A stretch of DNA of 64,000 nucleotides from contig OZ246012.1 of NCBI GenBank assembly GCA_965230615.1, forward strand, positions 124,001 through 188,000, given 5' to 3'. This document shows, in pieces, positions 40,760 to 48,762 of the stretch. Positions within the stretch are counted from its first letter, which is position 1. Each line of letters starts with the position of its first letter. The translations under genes were made by a program, and so were the position numbers. The stretch is from G965230615 sp965230615. GTDB taxonomy: Bacteria; Pseudomonadota; Gammaproteobacteria; HTCC5015. Below the pieces are notes generated by a model. That model ran no database searches and had not been told where the DNA came from. It was given only the letters and a program-made list of their open reading frames with translations.

Positions 40760-42596
40760 AAACTTCTGGCGACCAGCCTATGAGTTTTATGCATTAACCA
40801 CATGGCTTGTTGTTATTGCTATCTGTGGCTGGGTGGTCTATGCGCAACAAATGCCGAAAGGGCCGTTTTATTGGGTTGCTGTATTTGCACTATGGCGTTG
40901 TGGTCTGAGATTAATGGAAGGTATCAAAGTCTGGCGGCATCGAAATGGTTTGCTCGGTTGCAATATAGAATGGATGAGCACCAGTCAATTGCAAAAGAAG
41001 GTCGATGCGAAGCCGGGTCATGTTTGGCTCGGCAAAGGGTTCGAATGGAGCAGGGTTCATATGCAGCGTTTATATGACCTTGAGAAACAGGATTTGGATA
41101 AACTTAAAATACCACGCTTATTTCGAAAAAAAGTTAAAACCGGCAAGGGTAATAAATTATTACATGGCGTCGAACCTAATGAAGCAGATATTTATGTGCC
41201 AATAAATGACCTTGCCGGGCATATTTTCGTGCCGGCTACTACCGGCGCAATAAAAACCCGACTGCTGGCGTTAATGGCCTCACAGGCTATCCGAAGAAAA
41301 CCTAACGAGTCAGTGGTAATCATCACGATGAAACCTGACAGGGGGCTTAGAGATTTTATCCAGTCTGAGTGTGCCCTGGTTGGTAAATCCCAGAGTTTTG
41401 CTTATTTTGATCCCGGTGATCCGGAGAACAGTATTCGACTGGATTTATTATATAACTGGAAGCGAACCACGGAGGTGGCCAGTCGTATCGGTGCAATCAC
41501 GCCGAGTGAATCGGGTAATGATCCCTTTGCTGCGTTTGGCTGGCGTGTGCTTAACCTTGTAGCTGAAGGCTGTGTTGTTACTGAAAATGAAAGACCGACA
41601 TTAAAAACCATACGCCGCTATGTTGAAGGTGGTGTCGACCGATTATTGCACAATACTATTATCAAATTTCTTGAGCATGAGGGGATTGATTGGCAGGAAG
41701 CAATAAAACCTTATCGTAAACAAGTCAATAAATTCAAAAGACCTAGTGCAACCACACCCGATGAAACTGTTGCATTAGTAGCCTATTACAAAAGTGAGCG
41801 TATACCGCAGGAAAGTAATTCGTTAATCGACGGTTTGATTTCCATGTTTGAACATGATCGTGAGCATGCGCAGAAAATGCTGGCCAGTTTGATTCCAGTC
41901 CTGACAATGCTGACTGCTGGTGATTTATCGGACTTATTATCGCCTGATCGTGATGACCCAGCCGATTCAAGACCGATTTTGGATAATTCCAAGATCGTTG
42001 ATTCAGCGTCAATAGTGATGCTGAATCTAAACAGTGTTTCTGACACTGTGGTTGCAGAAGCGATTGCTTCAATCTTTCTGGCTGATCTTTCAGCGGCAGC
42101 GGGTGCGAGACTGGATGAGCAAATATTTAGTCCTAAGGTTAATCTGTATGTCGATGAAGCCAATCAGGCGGTTAATATTCCTTTCATACAGCTATTAAAT
42201 AAAGGCCGTGAACCGGGCTTTAATGTCAGCTTTTTTTCACAAACCGTTCCGGATTTTATCGCCAAGCTGGGTAATGAAGCGCTTGCCAGGCAGGTGCTCG
42301 GTAATGCCAACACCGTGATTGCCGGCCGCATAAAAGACAAAGTAACCTCGGATTATGCAATGGAAACATTTGGCAGAACCATATTACGTCAGTCTCAGAC
42401 TCAGCAAATAACCAGCGCGATGCTAAATACCGATCTAACCAGTTTTACCGGTTCCTATGGCGACCGGCAAAATGAACTGCTGAGCGAGATTGTTCCGCCT
42501 GAAGCCCTGAGTCGCTTACCGGATCTTGAGTTCTTTGCCTCACTTGCCGGCAGTAAAATCGTGAAAGGCAGAATTCCATTGCTAAAATCGGCCTGA
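40734..42596 (+). CDS. traD: Coupling protein TraD with altered Walker A
   Basis: The 620 residues fit the SXT/TOL-type conjugative coupling ATPase. Two N-terminal membrane segments lie at about 17-38 and 44-60. The nucleotide-binding domain has Walker B LYVDEAN (about 471-477) and the Q/R-rich SFFSQTVPD. Walker A at 168-175 reads ATTGAIKT where the family has GTTGxGKT: the first Gly is Ala and the Gly before Lys is Ile. Lys and Thr remain. Coupling proteins deliver the relaxosome to the mating pore. The start overlaps traI by 26 bases; the ATG at 40746 is an alternative. Confidence 0.88.
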   Translation: MISLMTADKNFWRPAYEFYALTTWLVVIAICGWVVYAQQMPKGPFYWVAVFALWRCGLRLMEGIKVWRHRNGLLGCNIEWMSTSQLQKKVDAKPGHVWLGKGFEWSRVHMQRLYDLEKQDLDKLKIPRLFRKKVKTGKGNKLLHGVEPNEADIYVPINDLAGHIFVPATTGAIKTRLLALMASQAIRRKPNESVVIITMKPDRGLRDFIQSECALVGKSQSFAYFDPGDPENSIRLDLLYNWKRTTEVASRIGAITPSESGNDPFAAFGWRVLNLVAEGCVVTENERPTLKTIRRYVEGGVDRLLHNTIIKFLEHEGIDWQEAIKPYRKQVNKFKRPSATTPDETVALVAYYKSERIPQESNSLIDGLISMFEHDREHAQKMLASLIPVLTMLTAGDLSDLLSPDRDDPADSRPILDNSKIVDSASIVMLNLNSVSDTVVAEAIASIFLADLSAAAGARLDEQIFSPKVNLYVDEANQAVNIPFIQLLNKGREPGFNVSFFSQTVPDFIAKLGNEALARQVLGNANTVIAGRIKDKVTSDYAMETFGRTILRQSQTQQITSAMLNTDLTSFTGSYGDRQNELLSEIVPPEALSRLPDLEFFASLAGSKIVKGRIPLLKSA

Positions 42597-42611
42597 TGGT
42601 TTTTGTATGTT

Positions 42612-43223
42612 ATGAGAGTAGCTAATAGCAAAGTTAAACAATCGGCAAACATCATTAATGTATCTTCTGCCAGGCACAGGAGAGCAAGAAAGCCAGATCA
42701 TATAATCAAAGATATATTAAGTGAAGATGATGCCTATAAGCATTGGGAGTTAGTCACAAAGCGTTTTGCATCTATCAGATACATTACACAAAATTTAGCG
42801 CAGTATCTCACTGAATGTGTACCATCTGCTGTCGAACAAAAACCTTTACTTGCCGTATGTATCGAATGTGCTTTAAATAACTGGTTGAACGGCCAAAGCA
42901 GACTTAGTAATCAAAAATATTATGCTTATGTCAAAGGTTTGCTTTATCCATTACCTGAAGTACTGGAATGGTCTTTGCAAATTGATCTTGGTGAAACAAA
43001 GCTGATATGGAATCCACTTGAAGAAACGATGACGTCCTGGTGGAATGGTACGAGTTCCATTCCTAAAGCCGTGCTAAGAAACAGACCTATCGATACAGCG
43101 TATGTAGAACTCAACCCTGCTGATTATCGATTTTTGGTATTAATTAAATATCTGTTAAAAGGCAAGGTTGCGCTAACGCCTATGGCGCCGTATTTTGATG
43201 ATCTTGTCAGCCGGTATGAATAA
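42612..43223 (+). CDS. Hypothetical protein between traD and DUF4400 gene
   Basis: About 203 residues, not recognised. It has a basic N-terminal 30 residues (RHRRARKPDH), then a helical region with Cys and Trp residues (AVCIECALNNWLNGQ) and a C-terminal helical segment. Residues 80-110 could be a small folded core; no membrane segment. The ATG at 42612 is used because 42603 is a TTG without a ribosome binding site. It starts 15 bases after traD and abuts the next gene, so it belongs to the traI-traD operon. Confidence 0.6.
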   Translation: MRVANSKVKQSANIINVSSARHRRARKPDHIIKDILSEDDAYKHWELVTKRFASIRYITQNLAQYLTECVPSAVEQKPLLAVCIECALNNWLNGQSRLSNQKYYAYVKGLLYPLPEVLEWSLQIDLGETKLIWNPLEETMTSWWNGTSSIPKAVLRNRPIDTAYVELNPADYRFLVLIKYLLKGKVALTPMAPYFDDLVSRYE

Positions 43224-43225
43224 TT

Positions 43226-43846
43226 ATGATCCGGCTGGTTTTTATTTTATTTGTCTGGCTGCTACAGGCATGTGTTATTGCTATTGCCGTTAATGCCGGT
43301 TGGGTTGAGAAGCAATTAAGCCAGGAAAAAGCGCATGTGGAAGCTTATCTGGGTAACGAGACAGCTATTTATTTATCCTCAGAAACGTCCGGTCTATATA
43401 AAAAACTGTTTCTCGATACGCATATTGTAAGCGGGACTTACAAGCGTTTAATACCGGATAAAAATAAGCCACAACATGGCATGGAAGGGCTGGCACCCTG
43501 GTTATTTATCTGGATAGAGGAACGTCTGGATGCTTTTTGGTGGCTTGTTTATCAGGGCATTTATCGGTTACTGGTTATTGTTCAATGGCTGCCATATTTA
43601 CTGGCGCTGATAATGGCTGCGTTTGTTGATGGCCTGGTTGATAGACAGGTTAAAATCAGTGAATACGGTTATGCCAATCCGGTTCGCTATCAAATTGCCA
43701 GACGTTCATTGATTATATTGATGAGTGTTCCATTGTTATACCTGTCTTTCCCATTAAATATTCATCCGATGGTTATACCGGCTTGGGTTTGTTGTATCGC
43801 ACTTACTATTATGGTGTTCGTCGCAAACGCGCAACAGAGACTTTAA
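43226..43846 (+). CDS. DUF4400-like membrane protein
   Basis: The 206 residues have an N-terminal hydrophobic segment (LVFILFVWLLQACVIAIAV), a central segment at about 108-135 (YQGIYRLLVIVQWLPYLLALIMAAFVDG) and two near the C-terminus (SLIILMSVPLLYLSF; VIPAWVCCIALTIMVFVA). The DGLVDRQVKISEYGYANPVRYQIAR stretch is characteristic of DUF4400 proteins found after traD in SXT/R391-type elements. Function unknown; likely an inner-membrane partner of the coupling protein. It begins two bases after the previous stop. A gap of 117 bp then separates it from the traL operon. Confidence 0.8.
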   Translation: MIRLVFILFVWLLQACVIAIAVNAGWVEKQLSQEKAHVEAYLGNETAIYLSSETSGLYKKLFLDTHIVSGTYKRLIPDKNKPQHGMEGLAPWLFIWIEERLDAFWWLVYQGIYRLLVIVQWLPYLLALIMAAFVDGLVDRQVKISEYGYANPVRYQIARRSLIILMSVPLLYLSFPLNIHPMVIPAWVCCIALTIMVFVANAQQRL

Positions 43847-43963
43847 TTTTTTTCTTACCTGAAATATCAACCAAGATTGCCCTAAGGCATACCTTAAATC
43901 CATTTTTTTCCTCAGCGATAAGCGATTAAATAACCTGAACGAACACACTCGGGAGAACCGTTT

Positions 43964-44248
43964 ATGAAAGCGCTTGTTATGCCGCGCAATCTGGATGATC
44001 AGCTGATGATTTTATTCTGGAGTGCTGATGAGCTTTTACCCGGTTTTTCAATTTTTATTGTCGGTGTGCTGGTGGATCAAAAATTAATCTGTCTGGTTAT
44101 TGCCATTTTCGTAACCAAGCTATTCAGAAAAATGAAGGAAGGTAATCAGGATGGGTTTTTACTGCACCTTGCTTACTGGAGCGGAATATTCAGCATGAAT
44201 AAATCGAGAACATTTCCAAACTCATTTATTCGTGAATATTTACCTTAA
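43964..44248 (+). CDS. traL: TraL, F-type T4SS protein
   Basis: The 94 residues show the TraL pattern: PRNLDDQLMILFWSADELLP, a hydrophobic hairpin (about 25-50) and the closing LLHLAYWSGIF...SFIREYLP. TraL is a small inner-membrane component of the F-type mating pore (VirB3-like). The ATG at 43964 follows GGGAGAACC. It opens the traL-E-K-B cluster, 13 bases ahead of traE. Confidence 0.92.
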   Translation: MKALVMPRNLDDQLMILFWSADELLPGFSIFIVGVLVDQKLICLVIAIFVTKLFRKMKEGNQDGFLLHLAYWSGIFSMNKSRTFPNSFIREYLP

Positions 44249-44261
44249 TAGGTTTTAAAGA

Positions 44262-44864
44262 ATGAATTTTGATCGGTTTAAAAAATCCTGGTCTGAAGCG
44301 CTAAGAGACATAGCGACAAAAAACATTGTGATTGCTGTGTTGATACTCAGCAATATGCTCGCAATCTTCGGCTGGTTTCGTTCGCATGAAACTATCGTAC
44401 TAGTACCGCCGTATCTGGATGAGCGTGTGCAGGTGTCTGCTGATTCGGCCTCGGAAAGTTATAAAAAATCATGGGCGCTGTATGTCTCTGAACTGGTTGG
44501 TAATGTCAGTCCAGGTAATGCCGATTTTGTACTGGAGGCCGTTGAAGGCATCCTTGCGCCATCGGCTTTTCGTAGTATCAAAGCTGCATTGACCGATCAG
44601 ATACAGGCTATTAAAGAGGACTCATTAACTGTTTCCTTTGAACCTCGCCAAATTACCTACGAGCAAGAAACCGATAAAATATTTATCTTTGGTCAATTCC
44701 AGAGTGAAGGGCCAACCGGCGAGCCGCGCCGCTTTATGCGCACTTACGAGTTGGAAGTCGATATTCGTTTTGGCAGACCCTGGGTTACTTTCTTTTCGCC
44801 CTATACCGGCACACCAAAAACACTGGCGCAGCTCAAGCTTAGCAGTGCAGGTAAAGATTTATGA
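44262..44864 (+). CDS. traE: TraE, F-type T4SS protein
   Basis: The 200 residues have a single N-terminal membrane anchor (about 22-38, IVIAVLILSNMLAIFGWF) and a periplasmic VirB8-like domain. ETIVLVPPYLDERVQVSAD and the YELEVDIRFGRPWVTFFSPY stretch match TraE. TraE helps assemble the core complex. It overlaps traK by 4 bases (ATGA), indicating translational coupling. No unusual residues seen. Confidence 0.92.
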   Translation: MNFDRFKKSWSEALRDIATKNIVIAVLILSNMLAIFGWFRSHETIVLVPPYLDERVQVSADSASESYKKSWALYVSELVGNVSPGNADFVLEAVEGILAPSAFRSIKAALTDQIQAIKEDSLTVSFEPRQITYEQETDKIFIFGQFQSEGPTGEPRRFMRTYELEVDIRFGRPWVTFFSPYTGTPKTLAQLKLSSAGKDL

Positions 44865-45772
44865 AAATCTTGTACTTTATAAAGATACTGCTGATCATCG
44901 TGTCGTTTGTAAACAATATATCTGTTTACGCGGCTCCACCTGTTGAAGTCATTGGTGATGTTGCTTTACCCGGAGTCGTGGTGTCGGTAACTGACAGTCA
45001 AAAGAGTATTAAAAATAAAGCGACTCAGAACCAAAATAATAAAAATGAAGATTCACTATACGAAGAAACCCGAATTAGCCTGACAGTAGAGTCGGGTGTT
45101 ACTGACCTTGTTCCAATTGCCAGAAATTATCTCAACCGGATTATTACACCGTTTGATGATCCCAAAGTCATTACTGTTAATCCTATTGAATTTCAGAAAG
45201 AAGGTTCATCCATATTTGTTACTTCTGCTTCAAAAAAACCGGTCGGTATACATATCCTGCCAAATGATCCCCAGGATTCCAGAAGCATCTCTTTAGCATT
45301 AGTACCCAAGGCGATACCACCCAGAACAATTCGTTTGAAGTGGTCTGGTGATGTTACAGATGCATCATTTAGGAAAGCTAAAGTATGGGAAGAGTCTTCT
45401 GACTATGTGGGTACATTAATTAATCTGCTAACAGAAACAGCAACCGGTATACCTACAGGTTATGCTCTGATCGAAACCAGTGACGGTATTACATGTGAAT
45501 TGCCAGACGTTGATTTTGTTATAGGTCAGCGGCTTAAAGGCAGCCACTTTAGTGTTTATATTTTACTGGCTACCAACACCAGTAATCGTGTTATTGAGAT
45601 ACAAGGAAATGCCGGTTGTTACCATCCGCAGCTAAAAGCGGTTGCGCCATGGCCACAGGCGCATATAGCGCCCAACGAATCCACTGAAATCTACGTGGTT
45701 GTGTCGAACGATGCAGCCGGATCTGATCGTAATAAGCGATTAAGACCGTCATTGCTTCGGGTCGTTAGGTAG
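44861..45772 (+). CDS. traK: TraK, F-type T4SS outer core protein
   Basis: The 303 residues start with a signal peptide (KILLIIVSFVNNISVYAA) and then a VirB9-like secretin-type protein. The conserved N-terminal region contains ARNYLNRIITPFDDPKVIT, followed by beta-rich segments (ITCELPDVDFVIGQRLKGSHFSVYILLATN). TraK joins TraB and TraV in the periplasm-spanning core. It lies between traE (4-base overlap) and traB (7-base gap) in the usual order. Confidence 0.9.
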   Translation: MKILYFIKILLIIVSFVNNISVYAAPPVEVIGDVALPGVVVSVTDSQKSIKNKATQNQNNKNEDSLYEETRISLTVESGVTDLVPIARNYLNRIITPFDDPKVITVNPIEFQKEGSSIFVTSASKKPVGIHILPNDPQDSRSISLALVPKAIPPRTIRLKWSGDVTDASFRKAKVWEESSDYVGTLINLLTETATGIPTGYALIETSDGITCELPDVDFVIGQRLKGSHFSVYILLATNTSNRVIEIQGNAGCYHPQLKAVAPWPQAHIAPNESTEIYVVVSNDAAGSDRNKRLRPSLLRVVR

Positions 45773-45779
45773 CTGGCTT

Positions 45780-47045
45780 ATGTCTCGTATTAAAGAGTGG
45801 TGGACATCGTTATCCCCTAAGCATCGTAAAACGACGGTATCCATTGGCGTATTAGCAGCAATGCTGCTTATTTTGTATTTGTTTATATCGGCTGGCCCGG
45901 ATCAACAAATAAGAAATACTGCCAATACAGAATTAGACAAAAATCTTTTAACCGGCAGTGATCCAAAAGACTTGGGGCTTGATGCGCTGGGTACCAACAT
46001 TAAAAACAATAAATCATCAATCAAAGATTTGCAGGCCGGTCTTAATAAATTTCAGGATGACTATGCCAAGGATAATCAGCAGTTGCTTGAGCAGATCAAA
46101 CAATTGCGTCAGGCGCTTGAAAGCGTTCGCGTCGATACCCATGAAAAGATTGGTTCATTTGAGCAGCGGCAGCGCTCTGTACTAAGTGACTTTAAAAATA
46201 ACCCTGGTAGTAAAGAAGAAGTGAAACCGGGCACGGTTGATCCTGCAGAAGCACAGCAACGTGGTTTGTTTGAAGATGCAGAAGTTTTACCTGCTGTTCA
46301 ACCGGATGCCGCCGGCAGAGTTGACCGCAGCCAGGCGAATGAATTGATCAAAGTCAGAGTGTTCGGTGAAAACAAGCTGAGTGCCGAACCGGATGATATT
46401 GATAGCCATAGCCAAGTTTATTTACCGGCTGGCAGTATTTTAAGTGGTGTACTCATTACCGGTGTTGATGCGCCTACCGGGCTCCAGTCTAAAACAGATC
46501 CCATGCCGGCTTTAATACGATTAAAGCATGATGCGATTTTACCTAACCATTTCAAAATGGATATCCGGGAATGCTTTCTGGTTGTTGGTACGACCGGGGA
46601 TTTAAGCACCGAAAGAGCCTTTATGCGTGGGGAGTCATTGTCGTGCATTCGCAATGATGGCGGCGTCATTGAAGTCAATATTGATACTTATGTTGTCGGC
46701 GAAGATGGTAAAGCAGGCATGCGCGGTCGTCTCGTTTCCCGTAATGGCAGTCTGGTTGCCAAAGGTGCGGCAGCGGGTTTCCTGGAGGGTTTATCGAATA
46801 TCTATAGGCCTGTCGCCATACAAGGACTGCAAACTGATCCTGGTAGCGACACATTATTTCAGCAGCCCGATACCAGTGAGGCTTTGGAGGCAGCCGGTTA
46901 TTCGGGTTTTGGTGGTGCTATGCGACGTCTTGCAGATTATTACATTGATATGGCTGATCAGATTGTACCGTTTATTGAAATCGATGCCGGCAGAAAGATT
47001 GAGAACGTTCTGCTATCAGGTGTGACCTTGGATATAAGAACGTAA
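45780..47045 (+). CDS. traB: TraB, F-type T4SS VirB10-like protein
   Basis: The 421 residues have an N-terminal cytoplasmic tail, a membrane segment at about 19-34 (VSIGVLAAMLLILYLFISA), a coiled-coil region at about 70-125 and a C-terminal beta-barrel domain (YLPAGSILSGVLITGVDAPTG; GVIEVNIDTYVVGEDGKAGMRGRL). This is the VirB10/TraB layout that bridges inner and outer membranes and senses ATPase activity. No unusual features. Spacing to both neighbours is under 10 bases. Confidence 0.92.
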   Translation: MSRIKEWWTSLSPKHRKTTVSIGVLAAMLLILYLFISAGPDQQIRNTANTELDKNLLTGSDPKDLGLDALGTNIKNNKSSIKDLQAGLNKFQDDYAKDNQQLLEQIKQLRQALESVRVDTHEKIGSFEQRQRSVLSDFKNNPGSKEEVKPGTVDPAEAQQRGLFEDAEVLPAVQPDAAGRVDRSQANELIKVRVFGENKLSAEPDDIDSHSQVYLPAGSILSGVLITGVDAPTGLQSKTDPMPALIRLKHDAILPNHFKMDIRECFLVVGTTGDLSTERAFMRGESLSCIRNDGGVIEVNIDTYVVGEDGKAGMRGRLVSRNGSLVAKGAAAGFLEGLSNIYRPVAIQGLQTDPGSDTLFQQPDTSEALEAAGYSGFGGAMRRLADYYIDMADQIVPFIEIDAGRKIENVLLSGVTLDIRT

Positions 47046-47053
47046 TTGAGAAT

Positions 47054-47779
47054 ATGATGATAAAGCGACTACAAACATTAATATTGATTATCTACGGATT
47101 GGTTTCACAGGCTTTATTAGCGGACACTGAATCGTTCCCAGCCAATGTGCTGGGCGGTATTGATGCAATGAAGAAACTTCCTGTTTCGGGGTTGCACGTT
47201 GTTGAATCACAGGGCCGTTTACTGCTGGTTTCAACCAATGGTCATTATGTTGTGCTTGGTGGCCGTATCCTTGATATGTGGAATCAGGTCGAGATTCAGT
47301 CGGTGGACGATGTGCAAGCGAGTTTACGTATTCCACTTAACCGTATGGGTATCCGCTTTACTGACCTCGGCGGGGTTGCGCTTGGCAACAAAAATCATAA
47401 AGGCAAAGAAGTTACCGTGTTTCTTGATCCGGTTTCTCCAGAGTCACAAAAAATCATACCGCACATTAAAAAGCTGCTTAAAGACTATCGTTTTAATATT
47501 GTTTTTGCACCCGCATCAGCAACTCGTGGTGCCGCCAGTCGGTTTTTAATTTGTAACGAAGATGTTGCTAAAGCCTTTATTCAAAAAGGCCAGCCATTAC
47601 CGGCAATTGATAATACCGATCCATGCGGTAAAGAAAAACTACAGCGTAATATTGTTACTGTGAGTTTGCTTGGTATCAAGTTATTGCCGTTTACGATAAC
47701 ACCAAATGGTATATCGGTTGCCGGTATTCCTGATGATTACCGTGCATTTATCGCTGCAAATATGGAGCGCGTCGAATGA
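47054..47779 (+). CDS. DsbC-like thiol isomerase with CXXC lost
   Basis: The 241 residues comprise a signal peptide (to about residue 23), a DsbC-like dimerisation region (LHVVESQGRLLLVSTNGHYVVLGGRILDMW) and a thioredoxin-like domain. The active site expected as C-P-Y-C after FxDP reads S128-P-E-S131, so both catalytic cysteines are serines. A second, structural Cys pair (LICNED and DPCGKE) and the cis-Pro region (KLLPFTI) remain. Protein-disulfide isomerase activity is therefore unlikely; a chaperone or scaffolding role is possible. In SXT-type elements a DsbC protein lies here, supporting disulfide-rich pilus proteins. It overlaps traV by 4 bases. Confidence 0.85.
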   Translation: MMIKRLQTLILIIYGLVSQALLADTESFPANVLGGIDAMKKLPVSGLHVVESQGRLLLVSTNGHYVVLGGRILDMWNQVEIQSVDDVQASLRIPLNRMGIRFTDLGGVALGNKNHKGKEVTVFLDPVSPESQKIIPHIKKLLKDYRFNIVFAPASATRGAASRFLICNEDVAKAFIQKGQPLPAIDNTDPCGKEKLQRNIVTVSLLGIKLLPFTITPNGISVAGIPDDYRAFIAANMERVE

Positions 47780-48375
47780 TTTATCCAATTAAGTTCGTCA
47801 TTAATATCAGTACGATTCTTTTGTTGTTGCTGCAAAGTGGTTGTGCATCGTTCGGCATCGGCGAGAGCGAGTTTGCTTGTCCTGGTCGTCCGGCCGGGGT
47901 TCGTTGTATGAGTGCATCGGAAGTGTATGCCGCTACAGCCGATAGTGATCAGGTCGCCGCTACCGCTGATAAAGCATTAGGAGATGATCCTGATATTGAA
48001 GATTTAAAGAGCGGTGCTTCTACAGAAAATAGTAACCCGCAAACAGCAAAACATAATCATCCGCATAACATATTAAACCCGTTAATCCCTGCATTTGATA
48101 AACCTGTGCCAGTCAGAACGCCTGCCAAGATTATGCGTATCTGGATTGCTTCCTGGGAAGATATTAATGATGTTCTGCATATTGGTGGTTATCACTTTAA
48201 AGAAATTGAAGCTCGTCGATGGGTTATCGGTGAGCCGGAACAGACTGAACCTGTCCGTTTATTCTCGATCCAGCATAAACAGGAATCGAAGGGTGACGGC
48301 GGTAAGGATCAAGGCGACCGGGGCGTACGTCTTGATAAAACCATGAAAAAGGTAAGCCCACAACATCGCAATTAA
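47776..48375 (+). CDS. traV: TraV, F-type T4SS lipoprotein
   Basis: The 199 residues carry a lipoprotein signal with lipobox Cys (LLLLLQSGCASFG), followed by the TraV-typical FACPGRPAGVRCMSASEVYAAT with two more cysteines. The middle is proline-rich and low-complexity. TraV anchors the TraB-TraK core to the outer membrane as the VirB7-like part. It starts inside the DsbC-like stop and sits directly before the pilin gene. Confidence 0.9.
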   Translation: MIYPIKFVINISTILLLLLQSGCASFGIGESEFACPGRPAGVRCMSASEVYAATADSDQVAATADKALGDDPDIEDLKSGASTENSNPQTAKHNHPHNILNPLIPAFDKPVPVRTPAKIMRIWIASWEDINDVLHIGGYHFKEIEARRWVIGEPEQTEPVRLFSIQHKQESKGDGGKDQGDRGVRLDKTMKKVSPQHRN

Positions 48376-48394
48376 AGTTATAGGAGAAAGGCAT

Positions 48395-48673
48395 ATGAAG
48401 AAAATGTTATTCGTTCTTATAGCGGTGTTCGCGCTTCCTGGAATGGCTCTTGCCGGTACAGGTGGTACGGAATTTAACTCCGCTTATACAACATTAACCG
48501 ACTGGCTTTCAGGTGATCTTGGTCGCTTGATTACGGCTGGCTTACTTATTGTTGGTTTGGCAATGGGTATTGTTCGCCAATCAGTCATGGCCGCCGTGCC
48601 TGCAATTGCCGCAGGACTGGTTGTCAGTGTGGCGCCAACGGTCATCGGCGCTATTGTAACGGCAACGATCTAG
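48395..48673 (+). CDS. traA: TraA pilin precursor
   Basis: The 92 residues have an N-terminal signal (MKKMLFVLIAVFALPGMALA) and two hydrophobic helices (LITAGLLIVGLAMGIV and AVPAIAAGLVVSVAPTVIGAIVTA), as in F-type pilins that assemble with phospholipid into the conjugative pilus. GGAG lies about 10 bases before the ATG. A stem-loop follows in the gap to traC, which may raise pilin mRNA level relative to downstream genes. Confidence 0.88.
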   Translation: MKKMLFVLIAVFALPGMALAGTGGTEFNSAYTTLTDWLSGDLGRLITAGLLIVGLAMGIVRQSVMAAVPAIAAGLVVSVAPTVIGAIVTATI

Positions 48674-48696
48674 GTGCTAATGCAACGTAAACTGAT

Positions 48697-48729
48697 CCGG
48701 GCCTGGTCGTTATCTGTTCTCAGGCTCGG
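48697..48729 (+). promoter_or_regulatory. Hairpin between traA and traC
   Basis: CCGGGCCTG (48697-48705) pairs with CAGGCTCGG (48721-48729) with one G-T, loop 15 bases, no T-run. It could stabilise traA mRNA or attenuate readthrough into traC. Confidence 0.45.
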
Positions 48730-48762
48730 GCAGTTTACCTGTATAAAACAGGCGGACTAACA

